Shown here one piece after another: positions 42,905-61,349 of a stretch of DNA of 64,000 nt (position 1 is its first letter; each line of letters begins with the position of its first letter). The stretch is from Unio delphinus. Lineage: Eukaryota > Mollusca > Bivalvia > Unionida > Unionidae. The notes under the pieces are model-generated. The model was not told the DNA's origin. It was given only the letters and a program-made list of their open reading frames with translations, and ran no database searches. Made by a program: the position numbers and the translations under genes. The stretch covers positions 3,650,001 to 3,714,000 of the forward strand of contig JAQISU010000169.1 in NCBI GenBank assembly GCA_029339505.1, read 5' to 3'.

Positions 42905-44345
42905 ACAAAAACAAACACCATGAAATTGGAAAAAGAACAAAATGCTGAAAATATTTAACGTAGGAAACATTGTTAGCTCCTTAAGATCTTTCTTGCAAGC
43001 GCAATAGGTCAGCTTTAAGAGCACTCTTGAGAGGGATCACTGTCTTTGTGTCTAATTTCAATGGGCAATTCATTTAATGTTGCTGGGCCCTGGTATGCAA
43101 AAAAACGTTGACTTCGTTTTCATAGTAGGAATATGTAAGAGCGTTAAGTATTTGGCATGGGTAAGACTAGATAGGTATGTTTGACTGGAGTCCGTCAGTG
43201 AAACGTAGCACAGAGAACAAATTTTGTGTTTGATTCTGGATCGAATGGATAGCCAGTGTAGGGTACAGAGCAGTGGTGAGGTGTTTGTTAGTTATCTCGA
43301 AGAACATTTTGCAACTGGAACTCTGTGATCTTAGTACTGTAGTGGGATAATTTGGCTAAATGGATTATGTTTGTGACGTTCTTCTTAGCGGCTTCGTAGA
43401 CTTGTTTATGAATAGTTCGTCTGGTGGAAAGCCAAAGTCTCTCTGCTTGACGGCAGTGTCTTTTAGCAGTGCGAAGCTGGTCCCTAACATTGCCATACCA
43501 CGGAGAACATTGTTTAATAGATACTCTGCACTTCGTGGCTGGGACATGTATTTCAAGCAATGAACGCATGTAGATATCGAGTTTTTTTGCTGTAGGAGGT
43601 AGGGAAGTTGTTATGTTTTCTTGGATGTCATCCATTAATTTGGTTCTATTTATCATACTGAGGTTTCTCGTAGTAGCAAATAAAGCTGGAGGGCTAGGTC
43701 TGATATGTCGGGATGGCATGTAATACAGAGGTGATCTGATGCAAGTTCGTGGCATACAAGTGTGGATCGCAGAATATAAAATGTGACCAAGTTTATGGGT
43801 GGGCTGGTTAACTGACTGTTTAAGTTGAAAACACGAATGGAATCTAGGAGTTTTGAAGTGTATGGGTTTCCAGGACAGTCAAAGTAAAAGCTGAAATCTT
43901 CAAGAATAATTGGGTTACCACCTATCGAATTTCCATACTCTTGAAGATTCTGAGACTGCTCCAAAAAGAGAGATTAAGTCAGCTTGTCTTTTTTTATTAA
44001 GAAGCAAAAAAAAAAATGGACTGACCTTTGTTCCAATGTGAGTGTTGTTTGGACAAGTTCAAACGATGTGTTGCAGAAATTGAAGGTTGTGTTGTACTTA
44101 AAACATTTCGATATAGAATTCTTTGTGATGACACAATTGATGGAATAAGTGGTGGGTGTTAAATCCGCGCACTTGGGCTCATCGCCTAATGTTTTAGCCA
44201 TGTTTGTCAGGAAGGGAACGTCGATATTCTGGTCGTTGTCAAACTTAACTATTTATGTGCGCTTTTCAGGTGGTCCTACTGATTGGGGGTTTAAATAATG
44301 CAATACGAAGTGGTATCTCTGGGACAGTTGACACAACATCCGTAC
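42905..44345 (-). mobile_element. CR1/L2-like LINE copy 1, internally deleted
   Basis: Same family and strand as the LINE at 45.6-49.6 kb. The 3' (C-terminal) sequence at 42905-43265 joins directly to the endonuclease-RT linker at 43266, so almost the entire RT is absent. Readable linker pieces include 'DDIQENITTSLPPTAKKLD' and 'RQAERLWLSTRRTIHKQVYE'. The endonuclease remnant is at 43974-44345. Confidence 0.8.
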
Positions 44346-45164
44346 CTCCCAACTCTACTCTTTCAAATGGACCACTCTCTCACGGACCTTCAACCAGACT
44401 AATGGGCGAACAATTTTACCAGGCTCTATTTACATATACATTTCCACTTATCTGATTGATACCTTGCTCTCTACAGATTAATACCATTACTCAATGCAGT
44501 TTTGTAACACACTCACACGGTATCTACCCATCGTTCTTAAGTAATCACTCCTACTGCATGCGTGTGAAGAATTACAGAATTATACATATAAATACATATG
44601 CACATAAATCCAACTCAGTCTAATTTCGCATAGTCACCATAGTGCACAATATACATTCTGACAGATGAAATTACATGTCATAATTCAATTCTTTAATATA
44701 TTTAACAAAATGATATGATTAAATATTCTTTTAAAAAAATTAAATATTCTAAAACAAATTCAACTATAAATTATGAATAAATTATCTAATAAATTCAACT
44801 ATACGTGAGGATTCAATATTCTAATATATTCAACTATTTACTCAAATCACCCACAAAGACTCGGCCAAGATATCGTCTTACCTTTGAGAAGCTTGTTTGC
44901 CCAGTTCAATTCCCATCTGTTTACGAGTTAAGTCTCAGAGTGGTCTACAGCTAAAATTCTCTCCTCAAAAAATGCTTTTTGCTTTACATCTCTCCCTCAA
45001 AAACTAGAAGCTCCTTGATGGGTCTGTGCGCGTTTACGAATAAGAAAGAAGCATTTTCCCGACTAAAGGGTTAGCACCTCCAAGTGGAAGATCTAGCTTC
45101 TCTCATCACTAATCAGTCGACACGCCTACCGTTTGATATTCTTTCCGCCTTTATCCAGGTTTCT
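44346..45164. other. No recognisable feature
   Basis: AT-rich spacer between two LINE copies; nothing supported. Confidence 0.5.
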
Positions 45165-45264
45165 TCACACCTTCTTGGGACCGCTCCAATGGCCTAGTGG
45201 TTAGAGCGTCCGCCGCGGTTTCGATCCTAGACCGAGTCATACCAAAGACATACAAAAATGGTAC

Positions 45265-45527
45265 AGTGGCCCTGAGTAGCCGAGTGGTCTAAAGCGCTCT
45301 CCGTTACGGATCACTGTCATCTCACCTCTGTCTGCGTCGGTTCGAGTCTCAGATTCGGCCAATATGGGTATGTGAAAAAGCTTATCAGTAGCTTCTCGTG
45401 GGTCGGTGATTCTTTACGGGGGTTTCCTGGGTTCTTCCTCCACCATTAATACTGACCGCCATGTATAGCCTATAGTGTGCTGAAAAATGGCATTAAACCC
45501 TACAACAACAACAACAACAACAACAAC
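45265..45527 (+). mobile_element. tRNA-derived SINE (family 2) inside the family 1 SINE
   Basis: Different head (gagtagccgagtggtctaaa, Leu/Ser-tRNA-like A box; ggttcgagtctc B box), body, and an AAC-repeat tail after 'ggcattaaaccc'. The duplication aaatggtac lies at 45256-45264 and 45528-45536. Confidence 0.88.
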
Positions 45528-45636
45528 AAATGGTACTAACAACTACCTCGCTTGTAGCTCAGCATTAAGATGTTAGTACTAGGACTGGTCGGTCTGGTGT
45601 CAGGATAATGCGACTGGGTGGGACATCATGCTACAT

Positions 45637-45708
<72 letters not shown>

Positions 45709-45895
45709 TAATAATAATAATAATAATGAGGACTTTATATTGCGCCTAATCTTTCGATTCTCTAAGCGTTTTAGACCATCAATAATGATATGACTAGTTT
45801 GACTACACTACAGAACAACAAATGACAAAAACAATGAAATTGGAAAACATAAAAACATGCTGAAAACATATAAGATGCAAAACATGATTAGGTCG

Positions 45896-46457
45896 CTAAG
45901 TTTGTCCCTGCAGTCGAAACAGGTGAGTCTTAAAAGCACTCTTAGAAGGGACCACTGTGTCTTTGTGTCTAATTTCAATGGGCAATTCTTTCCACGTCGC
46001 CGGGCCCTGATGTGCAAATGAACGTTGTCCATATGACTTTGTTTTCACCTTGGGAACAATGAGTATACGATTATCAGAAGAAGAAGAATCTAGCTGGTGT
46101 ATACACATGGGTGAGGCTGGATAGGTATGTTGGACTGGAGTCTGTCATTGAAACATAGCACAGAGAACAAATTTTGTGTTTGATTCTGTATCGAATTGAT
46201 AGTCAATGCAGGGTACAGAGCAGTGGTGAGGTGTGCTCTGATCGAGGTACTCTAAAGATGATCCGTGCAGCTGTGTTTTGAACTTTTTGAAGTTTCTGGA
46301 GTAAATATTGTGACGAAACAGACAGAATTGAGTAACAATAGTCCAGTCTTGAAAGTACTAATGAACACACAAGTGTTTTAGTGGCATCAACTGAAAGATA
46401 TTTACGAATGGAACTGATGCGTCTCAATTCAAGATATGTAGCCTTGCATATGTTCAT
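45896..46457 (-). pseudogene. CR1/L2-like LINE copy 2 C-terminal region
   Basis: 'SLVLSRLDYCYSILSVSS', 'LQKVQNTAARIIFRVPRSEH', then 'RSFAHQGPATWKELPIEIRH' and 'SAFKTHLFRLQGQT', the conserved C-terminal signature of CR1/L2-type polyproteins. Confidence 0.85.
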
Positions 46458-46551
46458 GACATGTTGGTGCAGTGTGAGAGTACTGTCTAGAGTAACGCAT
46501 AGGTTCCGTACTGACTGAGAATTTTATGTTGGTGTTGCTGATATTTATTGT

Positions 46552-47640
46552 CTAAGGTAAAGGATGTGAATGAGAAAGTCTTTGTGTTGTTATCAGAATA
46601 ACCTCAGTTTTATCATCATTTATCTGCAGCTTGTTACATGTCATCCATGATTTCACATCAGAAATGCACTTCTCTACTCTATGGATGGTAGCATCAACTT
46701 CATTTGGGTGGCTAGAGTTGTATATTTGGGTGTCATCAGCATAAATTGGTGCGACACTGGGTGATGATCTATGACACTTGAGAGAGGCTGAGTGTACAGA
46801 ATGAAGAGAACAGGTCCAAGAACAGATCCCTGTGGAACACCACAACATACGTCAACTGGGCTGGAGTGTATTCCATTTGCACATATAATTTGTGTCCTGT
46901 TGACTAAGTAGGACTTGAACCACTGTAAGGCTATATTCTGAATGCCAAATACATGCTGGAGACGGTGAAGTAAGATATCATGGTCGATTGTGTCAAATGC
47001 TACAGATAAATCCAGGAGAGTAAGGACTGTAATTTTTCCACTATCCAAAGCAGAGAGAATGTCACTAAATACTTTCAGAAGAGTAGTTTCCGTACTGTGG
47101 CAAGGGCGATATGCAGACTGTACATTGCTAAAAAGACTGTTTGAATTCAAATGAGATACAAGTTGAGTTAGAACAACCTTTTCTAAAAATTTTGATTTGA
47201 ATGGGAGATTAGAAACTGTGCGGTAGTTCTTTAAATCGTTATGGTCCAGTGTTGGTTTCTTCAGCAGTGGCGTTTTTTACGATGGCAGTTTTGAAAAATG
47301 ATGGGAATTCCCCAGATGAGAGAGAGATATTAATAACATCAGTTAGTGAAGGCAATATTGGGTCTAAGCACTCAAGCAGCAGTAATGTCGGAATCGGATC
47401 AAGTTCACAAGACTTTGGTGCACTTTTCATCACGATTGTCCGTGCTAAATCAATAGAAACCGGTTCAAATGCTCCTAACGGTTGTCGCTGAAATTCTGCA
47501 TCAGAACTGTATGGTGACGAATCAGTTGAAATTGTGCTGTCAAGCGAATCTCTAATGGTTTGTACTTTATATCGAAGAAATTTGCAAATTGGTCTGGTAG
47601 GTCTAGTGGAGAGAAGGTTGTTGGAAGTGGTGTACATTTG
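46552..47640 (-). pseudogene. CR1/L2-like LINE copy 2 reverse transcriptase
   Basis: 'QSAYRPCHSTETTLLKVFSD', 'LTLLDLSVAFDTIDHDILL' and 'GVPQGSVLGPVLFILYTQPL' in frame 47150-46674. The active site YADDTQIY is intact but only in another frame (46848-46552), so one frameshift separates fingers from palm. Confidence 0.88.
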
Positions 47641-47974
47641 TTCCTTGACATTAGTTTGTTAGTTATCTCGAAGAGCTCTTTGCAGCTGGAACTCTCCTTG
47701 ATCTTAGTACTGTAGTGGGCTGATTTGGCTAAATGGATTATGTTTGTGACGTTCTTCTTAGCGGCTTCGTAGATTTGTTTATGAATAGTTCGTCTGGTTG
47801 AAAGCCAAACCCTCTCTGCTTTTCGGCGATGTCTTTTAACATGCGAAGCTGGTCCCTAACACTGCTATACCATGGAGAACACTTTTTTTAAATTGATAAT
47901 CTGCATTTGGTGGCTGGGGCATGTTTTTCAAGCAATGAACGCAGACAGTTATCAAGTTGTTCCGCTGTTGGATG

Positions 47975-48264
47975 TTTGTTTGTTTGATTAGGATTTTTAA
48001 CGTAGCTTTAACAATTTTTCAGTCATATCGCTACGATGTCTGCAGTGAGGCAGTTTATAGTGATGTCTAGCACGGAGACATCATGCCGCAGACATGTAGC
48101 ATGATGTCTCACCCAGTCACATTATCCTGACACCAGGCCGACCAGTCCTAACACTAACCTCTTTATGCTGAGCGTCAAGCGAGGCAGCTGTTAGTACCAT
48201 TTTTGTAAGTCTTTGGTATGACTCGGCCGGGGATCGAACCGACGACCTCCCGCTTCCGGGGCGG
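47975..48264 (-). mobile_element. 5'-truncated family 1 SINE inside the LINE
   Basis: Tail (GTTT repeats) at the low end, B box near 48228-48240, A-box part of the head missing. The 11-bp duplication gctgttggatg lies at 47964-47974 and 48265-48275, within LINE sequence. Among the youngest events in the stack. Confidence 0.9.
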
Positions 48265-48480
48265 GCTGTTGGATGTAAGAAAGTTGTTAGGTTTTCTTGG
48301 ATGTCATGCATGAATTTGGTTCTATTTATCATTCGGAGGTTTCTCTTAGTAGCAAATAGAGGTGGAGGGTTAGGGACTGATACGTCGAGATGGCATACAA
48401 TGCAGAGGTGATCCGATGCAAGTTCTTGGGATACAAGGGTGGATTGCAGAATATTATCATCATTCTATAAAGAAACCAGT

Positions 48481-49085
48481 CTAAAATGTGACCAAGTTTG
48501 TGGGTTGGCTGGTTAACTGATTGTTTAAGATTGAAAACATGAATGGAATATAGGAGTTTTGACATGTATGGTTTACCAGGACAGTTAAAGTGAAGTTGAA
48601 ATCTCCAAGAATAATTAGGTTGCTACCTATCGAATTTCCATACTCTAGAAAATTTGGAAACTGCTCCAAAAAGAGAGATTCAGTCAGCTTGTTTTTTCTA
48701 CTAGGAGGAGGACGGTAGAGACAGATAAAATGGACTGACCTTTGTTCCAGTGTGAGCGTTGTTTTGACTAGTTAAAACGATGTGTGGCAGAAAGTGAAGG
48801 TTGTGTTGTACTTAAGGGATTTGATCATGGAATTCTTTGTAATTACAGCAATTCCACCTCCACGAGAGTTGTGGGGGAACGACTTGATGGAGTAATCGCT
48901 GGGTGTTAAATCCGCACACTTAGATTCATCACCTGCGGAATGTAACCAAGTTTCTATCAGGAAGAAGACGTCAATATTCTGGTCGTTGATAAAATTAACA
49001 ATTTCTGTGCGCTTTTCCGGTGATCCTACTGACTGAGCGTTGAATAATGCAATACGTAGTGGTATCCCTGTGACAGTTGACACAA
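48481..49085 (-). pseudogene. CR1/L2-like LINE copy 2 endonuclease
   Basis: Pieces 'LRIALFNAQSVGSPEKRTEI', 'DVFFLIETWLHSAGDESKC' and 'NSRGGGIAVITKN' (49083-48772), then 'GSNLIILGDFNFTL' (48669 on). These are the usual catalytic blocks of the APE-type endonuclease. A frameshift splits them. Confidence 0.85.
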
Positions 49086-49769
49086 CGGTTGACGATTTAA
49101 GAGGAATTTGAACCAGGTTATTAAAATTAACGGTTGAATTTTTAAGTTGTTTATCCGTTACGGGCGAAAGGGAGATAAATGAATTCTTCTTCCTGTTCTA
49201 CGCCGGCCAGCTTTGAAAGAACGTTTCTTTTTTCGCTTCCGTTTACATTTAAAAAATGATGAATGTATTCCCAGTTCGTTTAGTCTTGAGCACAATGTAG
49301 TATCTAGAAACCAAGGTGTGGTCATTTAATCCAATTAATGAGGGTCCGTCGTATTGTAAGCGGTCACGTGACGGCGGTTTATTAAAAAACAAATGACGTC
49401 TTAACAATGGGACAAAACAGCTGAGAAAAATTGCTCTCGTTTCCAAAACAAGATGTATTAACACATACGAATGGAACAGCCAATGCATGATGAAACACAA
49501 TAATGTAGACGATGATAGAGAACAAGCACAAATATCATAAATATAGCACAAAATTGGAAGAGCCTATCTCGAGCAGTTAAGCGATGGCGGCCATCTTTCC
49601 AGATATCAACGTGTGCATTATAATTCCCCAGTGCAAGACATCACTATAAACTGCCCCACTGAAGACATCGTAGTGATATGACTGAAAATTTTTTAAAAGC
49701 TACGTTAAAAAAAAAAACACAAAAAAAGAATCACACCTTCTTGGCGCGCCACTGGGTATCCGGCCCGAA

Positions 49770-50365
49770 TATGCCATTCGGCAACAGCCCGCTGAACAAA
49801 GATTAAGTACCTTCGAAGCTAATTCAGAGATCCAGAATTATGTGAAGTCAGATGTAAAGCCCTAGGAGAACACCGAACTGAAGATGGGCATATATTCGAA
49901 TAAAGTGGAGAGTTTAACAAGTCAATAAATGAAGTAGGCTTCCTTGTAAACAAAGCAATCAAGGGATCTATGATTGAATGTCGCCCCTATCTAGCAGAAT
50001 CATTTCCATTCGTCTGAAAGCATCTACAATGTGTTCCTAGATTTCAAAAAGGCCTTTGCCAGAGTGTGGCATGAGGCATTATGGGCCACAATGAAGAAGT
50101 ACAACATGGGTCGAAAGTTAACCAATACCGTCAAACAATGGCAAAGTAGGCCAATACGAAGACCTCCTCACCACCGTCAAAAAGAGAAAGCTGGAATGGT
50201 ATGGCATAGGAATAAATAGTACTGTCAACATCACAGAAAAAAACATCAGGAAATGTTTTGCTGAGAAACAGGCATTGACACATGATAGAGACAAGTGGAG
50301 GGAACTGGTCAGATATTTAGCAGCACAGCGCCTGGACGATCACACTAGGACAAGAGACTGATGAT
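49770..50365 (+). mobile_element. LINE fragment with endonuclease, RT and C-term fused
   Basis: Plus strand. 'NEVGFLVNKAIKGSMIECRP' (endonuclease, about 49930-49990), then 'VFLDFKKAFARVWHEALWAT' (RT, from about 50027), then 'LLTTVKKRKLEWYG' and 'DRDKWRELV' (C-terminal region, about 50160-50330), ending in a short TGA-repeat tail. The domains are in order but large segments between them are missing. Confidence 0.7.
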
Positions 50366-50831
50366 GATGATGAGTAAGACGTCCGTCCTCCATGATATGA
50401 TTTCCGCAAAATTCTGCCTTCAGTTCGAAACATAAGAACGCAGGGATCAGATGAAGAAACGGCGACGGGCCTTAATAATGCTTTACAGACATATGTAAGT
50501 TTAAATTTTCTGCATTCTTTGTTACGCATTGACATTTTTCATAGTCAATCACATATCAGAAAACAAAACCATGTAAATTTTTCTTTTGGTGTAGCTTATC
50601 GGAAATTATTTCAAGTATAAAATACCATATATGATATATTTTGACTGAAGTCTGCTTTTGATACAGTGTACGTGTGTTTGTGCGCGCATAATGTTTTTTT
50701 CATTATATTCTTGCAACGTGTACAAACTGGAATTTTTACATTTTTGCAGAAAATAGTTCTTTAGCATAAATCTCAAGTAGGGTCCCAGACATTTGAAACA
50801 ATCGACACTCTTTGTGAAGGTTTTATCTCAG

Positions 50832-50981
50832 GAGTCTGACGTTTTATCAATAAAGAACGGCGAAATATCTGAAAACATGAAATCACCTTATCGGTTATAT
50901 AAGTGTTCATTTATATAACCGATAAGGTGATTTCATGTCTTCGGAGATTTCGTTGTACTTTATTGATAAAACGTCAGACTC
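50832..50981. mobile_element. 150-bp hairpin (inverted-repeat) element
   Basis: Left arm 50832-50902 and right arm about 50913-50981 are complementary. The inner 30 bp ('catgaaatcaccttatcgg' plus ttatata) is perfect, the outer arm ('gagtctgacgttttatcaat') is perfect, and the zone between is partly mismatched. The loop is about 10 bp. No coding content; about 600 bp upstream of gene D. Confidence 0.85.
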
Positions 50982-51274
50982 TTGTGGTTATATCAAGTTG
51001 GCAGTAGAAATTTAACGAATAATATCTAATTTGAAATGATATATAATTATAAATTAGAAAGTGGCAATTCATATACTTATTCATTCAATTATTTGCAAGA
51101 ATGATAAGCCAATAGGCAATACAACAATCATGCAGTGCAGAATGTGTGTTGTCTCCCTGTCTGCGGCGTGAATGAACAAGTAGGTGTTTCTTTCTAACAT
51201 AAAACTATTGAGACAAAATAATTATGACTTTCATTGTGTACATAATGAATAGATACTACGTTTCTTGATTAGAA

Positions 51275-51478
51275 ATGTCTTTGGTGTTCGTGAATGTGAA
51301 ACATGTGACAAGGATTGTAAAACCGGACAGAGTTATCAGGTGCGCCGGTTACATGTATATCGACTTGACAAACAGAATAGACAAGCAGGCTAAAAATAGT
51401 GGCCAATCAATCCATGGGGTTTCCCTGAGACGTAATAACTTCCAGCGTGGAATCGCCTACGGTTTGTTTGACAGGTAA
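51275..51478 (+). other. Small open frame ending at a GTAAGT
   Basis: A 67-codon frame that runs to '...YGLFDR' where a consensus donor gtaagt follows (51475-51480). It might be an orphan exon, but there is no recognised domain and no partner exon. It lies between the hairpin and gene D. Confidence 0.2.
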
Positions 51479-51518
51479 GTAAAAATTAATCCATACTACC
51501 CAGGTCATATTTGAGTAT

Positions 51519-51526
51519 TATAAATA
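51519..51526 (+). promoter_or_regulatory. TATA-like box of gene D
   Basis: TATAAATA lies 72 bp before the ATG at 51598. It matches the octamer upstream of gene A, consistent with related promoters, and would imply a 5' UTR of about 50 bp. Confidence 0.5.
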
Positions 51527-51597
51527 CTCCAGGCACCATCTGAATATCCATACCCATTCGTGATATTCATATAAAGAGAAAAATCCAAACTGGAATA

Positions 51598-58570
<6,973 letters not shown>

Positions 58571-58725
58571 CAAGCCCGCACCTAGGAAATTCTGGGCCCA
58601 TGGCAGCTGACAGAGTTTGGCCCCCTTTCGTGTTTCAAATATGTGCGTATATTTTAAAACGCGGGCCCCTATCTAGCTCGGGCCCCTGACAAGTGCCATG
58701 GTTGTCCCTCCTAGGTGCGGGCCTG
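58571..58725. mobile_element. 155-bp MITE
   Basis: The 17-bp terminal inverted repeat ca(a/g)gcccgcacctagga has one mismatch between ends. The 7-bp duplication ctcaagg is at 58564-58570 and 58726-58732. GC-rich interior, no coding. End and duplication style suggest hAT-like. Confidence 0.85.
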
Positions 58726-58962
58726 CTCAAGGAATCATCATATGTTTACAAAAGAAGATAATGACAGAAGATGGAGACCTATATCTCGTTTAAATGTTGA
58801 CTGTAATATTGCTTCGGCGGTTATTTCAGATATGGATGATAAGAGATTTTTATCAATAATCAGTAAATACTACAAAAACTCTTAACGAATGATACATTGG
58901 TTGAAATAAAGCAATGCTGTTATCTGATAGCATGCAACAACTTGATGAGGAAATGAATACGG

Positions 58963-58963
<1 letters not shown>

Positions 58964-59028
<65 letters not shown>
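58964..59028. repeat. TTA array, 3' tail of LINE 3
   Basis: About 21 units abutting the 3' end of the LINE on its strand. Confidence 0.9.
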
Positions 59029-59029
<1 letters not shown>

Positions 59030-61050
59030 TGTTGCCATCCATTAGTATCGAAAAACGACGGAACTGCTCCCATGAGAGATGTCCCGGTTGGTGGTTGTGC
59101 AGCGTCTGCAGTGGCTCGATGAGTCGGGTTTGTGTTGAAGCGGCTTCTTCTTTCTCCGAGATCGCTTTTCATCAGCTAGCAAGCACTTTAGTGGGAGTGG
59201 CAGTTCTTGCTGCACTTCCTGAACTTGAAAGTTGAGTCTGGCTTGTGTTGGAGCTACTTCTTTGTCTTCCGCAATCACTTGGCATCAGCTAGCAGCGTAG
59301 CTTGTCCTCGCCAGCTTTCAAACCAGTGATCAGAGCATGTCGCCAGCTGGGCCTGGCTAGAGCAAGCTCTTCCCAGGTGTTGACATCAATGTCAAAGGCT
59401 TTCATGTCGCGCTTGCAGACATCATTGAAGCGAAGATGTTACTGTCTGATCGACCTATTGCTAGAGGCAACTTCCAACAAGACAAGGTCTTTGGGGATAC
59501 GTCCGTCATCCACGAGACGTACATGACCCAGCCATCTGAAGCGACGTTAGCGGAGGAGTGCGACCATGCTGAGAATCTTGGAACGTTAACGTACCTCGTT
59601 GTTTGTTACTCAATCCCTCCAAGTGATTTCGAGTATGCGTCGGATACATCGCATGTGAAAGGGGCTCGGTGTTTTTTTTTCTCTTGAGGCGTACAGAGTC
59701 CAGGTTTTACTGGCATACAGGAGAGTGCTAAGAACGCAGGCACGAAACACGGTGATCTTAATGTTCAGGGTCAGCATAATGTTGTTCCACACTTTTTGCT
59801 ACAACCTGGAGAGAATTGTTGATGCCTTTCCAATCCGCTTGTTGAGCTCAGCATTGAGCGATAGGTTGTTTGTAATAGTAGAGCCAAGGTACGGTAACTG
59901 ACTGACCTCAAGTTCGCAGTTGTTGTTGTTGATGGTTGGGTGTTTACGTTCTGAGCCATCACGTTTGTTTTCTTTAGGCTGATGGTCAGCCCAACCTCAC
60001 CGCATACTTTAGCATAGCAGTCCATCCAGTGCTGTAACTTATCTTCTGTGTGAGTGGCTAGGCAGCATAGTCTGCGCAGATCATGTCCCTTATGGTTGCT
60101 TCACCCACTTTGTTCTTTGCCTTCAGTCGTGCCAGGTTGAACAGATAGCCGTCGTCTGATTGCGCGTGCAGGTAGATTCCTTCTAGGAACGTCGCAAAGG
60201 CATGCTTCTTGAGCAGGACAGCAAAGAAGATGCAGAAGAGCTTGGGGACTAGGACGCAACCCTATTTCACTCCGCTGCAAATGTTGAAGGTGTCGGACGT
60301 TGAGCCATCGTACAGCACTGCCTTTCCTGTTATCGTGGAAGGACTGGATCATATTTAGTAGTTAAGTTATAGAGGGCATCCAATCTTTGCAGAGATTGTG
60401 AAGAGTCCGTATCTGCTGACCAGATTGAACGCCTTGGTGAGGTCTATAAAGGATAGGAAGTGGGATTTGTGTTGTTCTCTGCATTTCTCCTGCAGTTGTC
60501 TGACGGAGAGGATCATGTAAATTGTGGACCTCTCTGCGTGGAACCCGCACTGCGACTCTGAATACACTCTGTCAGCATGCGTTTTCAGCCTGTTCCAGAT
60601 GACGCGTGCGAAGACTTTGTCCACATTGCTGAGAAGGGTTATGCTATTATAGTTGTTGAAGTCACTTCTGTCGCGTTTGTCCTTGTACAGGGTTATGACG
60701 ATGGCGTCTTTCATGTCCTAAGACACTACACTCTCATTCCAGCACTGGCAAAGAAGGTCATGCAGGTGTGAAAGCAGCACGCGTCAACCGCACTTGATGA
60801 CTTCTGCTGAGATGTCATCCTTACCAGGGGTTTTACCTAAAAACAGTTTCTTTAAGGTCTTCTTTAGTTCTGCCACATTAGGTTTTTCATCCAGTTCGGT
60901 CATGAGCAAGACGTTTTCAGTGTGGTTGAGGTAACCGGGTCTCCTGTAGTGCAACGATGTCGATATGGAGTCTTGCAAGTTCATCATTGATAACTGAAGT
61001 CTTTCGAACATCGCTGATTACCTGGAGATCATATGAGAGTCCAGTCGGTA
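59029..61050 (-). mobile_element. Decayed LINE (LINE 3), 5'-truncated
   Basis: Minus strand, RT to C-terminus, then directly a TAA-type array at 58964-59028 (the 3' tail). Readable: 'LGKTPGKDDISAEVIK', 'MKDAIVITLYKDKRDRSDFN', 'SESQCGFHAERSTIYMI', 'FIDLTKAFNLVSRYGLF', 'LTISLKKTNVM', 'ACVLSTLLYASKTWTLYA', 'FHMRCIRRILEITW', and a C-terminal Cys-pair segment near 59120. The FADD active site reads CADY. No endonuclease, so it was truncated at insertion or later deleted. Clade RTE-like by pattern. Confidence 0.85.
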
Positions 61051-61349
61051 CGGTCCGGATAGTCTAGGTAATTTGCTTGATGATTGGATGTTTCCTTATT
61101 GGTATTTTGTTGGTTGTTTCTTGGTGCAATAGTTGCAGTTCGCTTTTTGAGGCACTCGCGTACCTTGGGCCCTACGCACCCAGTAAGGCAGTAAGGCAGA
61201 CGAATTAAATCCCCCCAAAAAATCAAAGAAATAAAAATACAATTGCTAGTTTTTCTTTTAAAGTCCTGAATAAAATTTAGATCAAGTCCCGGACAGAACA
61301 AACGTTGAATGCGATGACGTGTCATGGCATGCGAAGTGCTGATGTCTCA

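Larger units (their letters stand above)
45639..49605 (-). mobile_element. CR1/L2-like LINE copy 2, near full length
   Basis: Minus strand. Endonuclease (49085-48481), linker, RT (47640-46552), C-terminal domain (46457-45808), then a 'ggcgcaatataaagtcctc' end leading into an ATT array (45639-45727), the typical 3' tail of this group. Many stops and frameshifts. It is inserted in the family 1 SINE and carries its own SINE insertion at 47975-48264. Confidence 0.88.
45179..49730 (+). mobile_element. Family 1 SINE split by later insertions
   Basis: Head at 45179-45264, body at 45537-45638 and tail at about 49622-49730 are consecutive parts of one SINE. The 14-bp duplication tcacaccttcttgg flanks the outer ends (45165-45178 and 49731-49744). 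A second SINE (45265-45527) and a LINE (about 45639-49605) interrupt it, and the LINE is itself interrupted by a third SINE. Confidence 0.85.

Noticed and set aside
43360..43563. Plus-strand 67-residue frame
   Set aside because: Antisense of the LINE linker region, whose minus-strand reading matches the sister copy.
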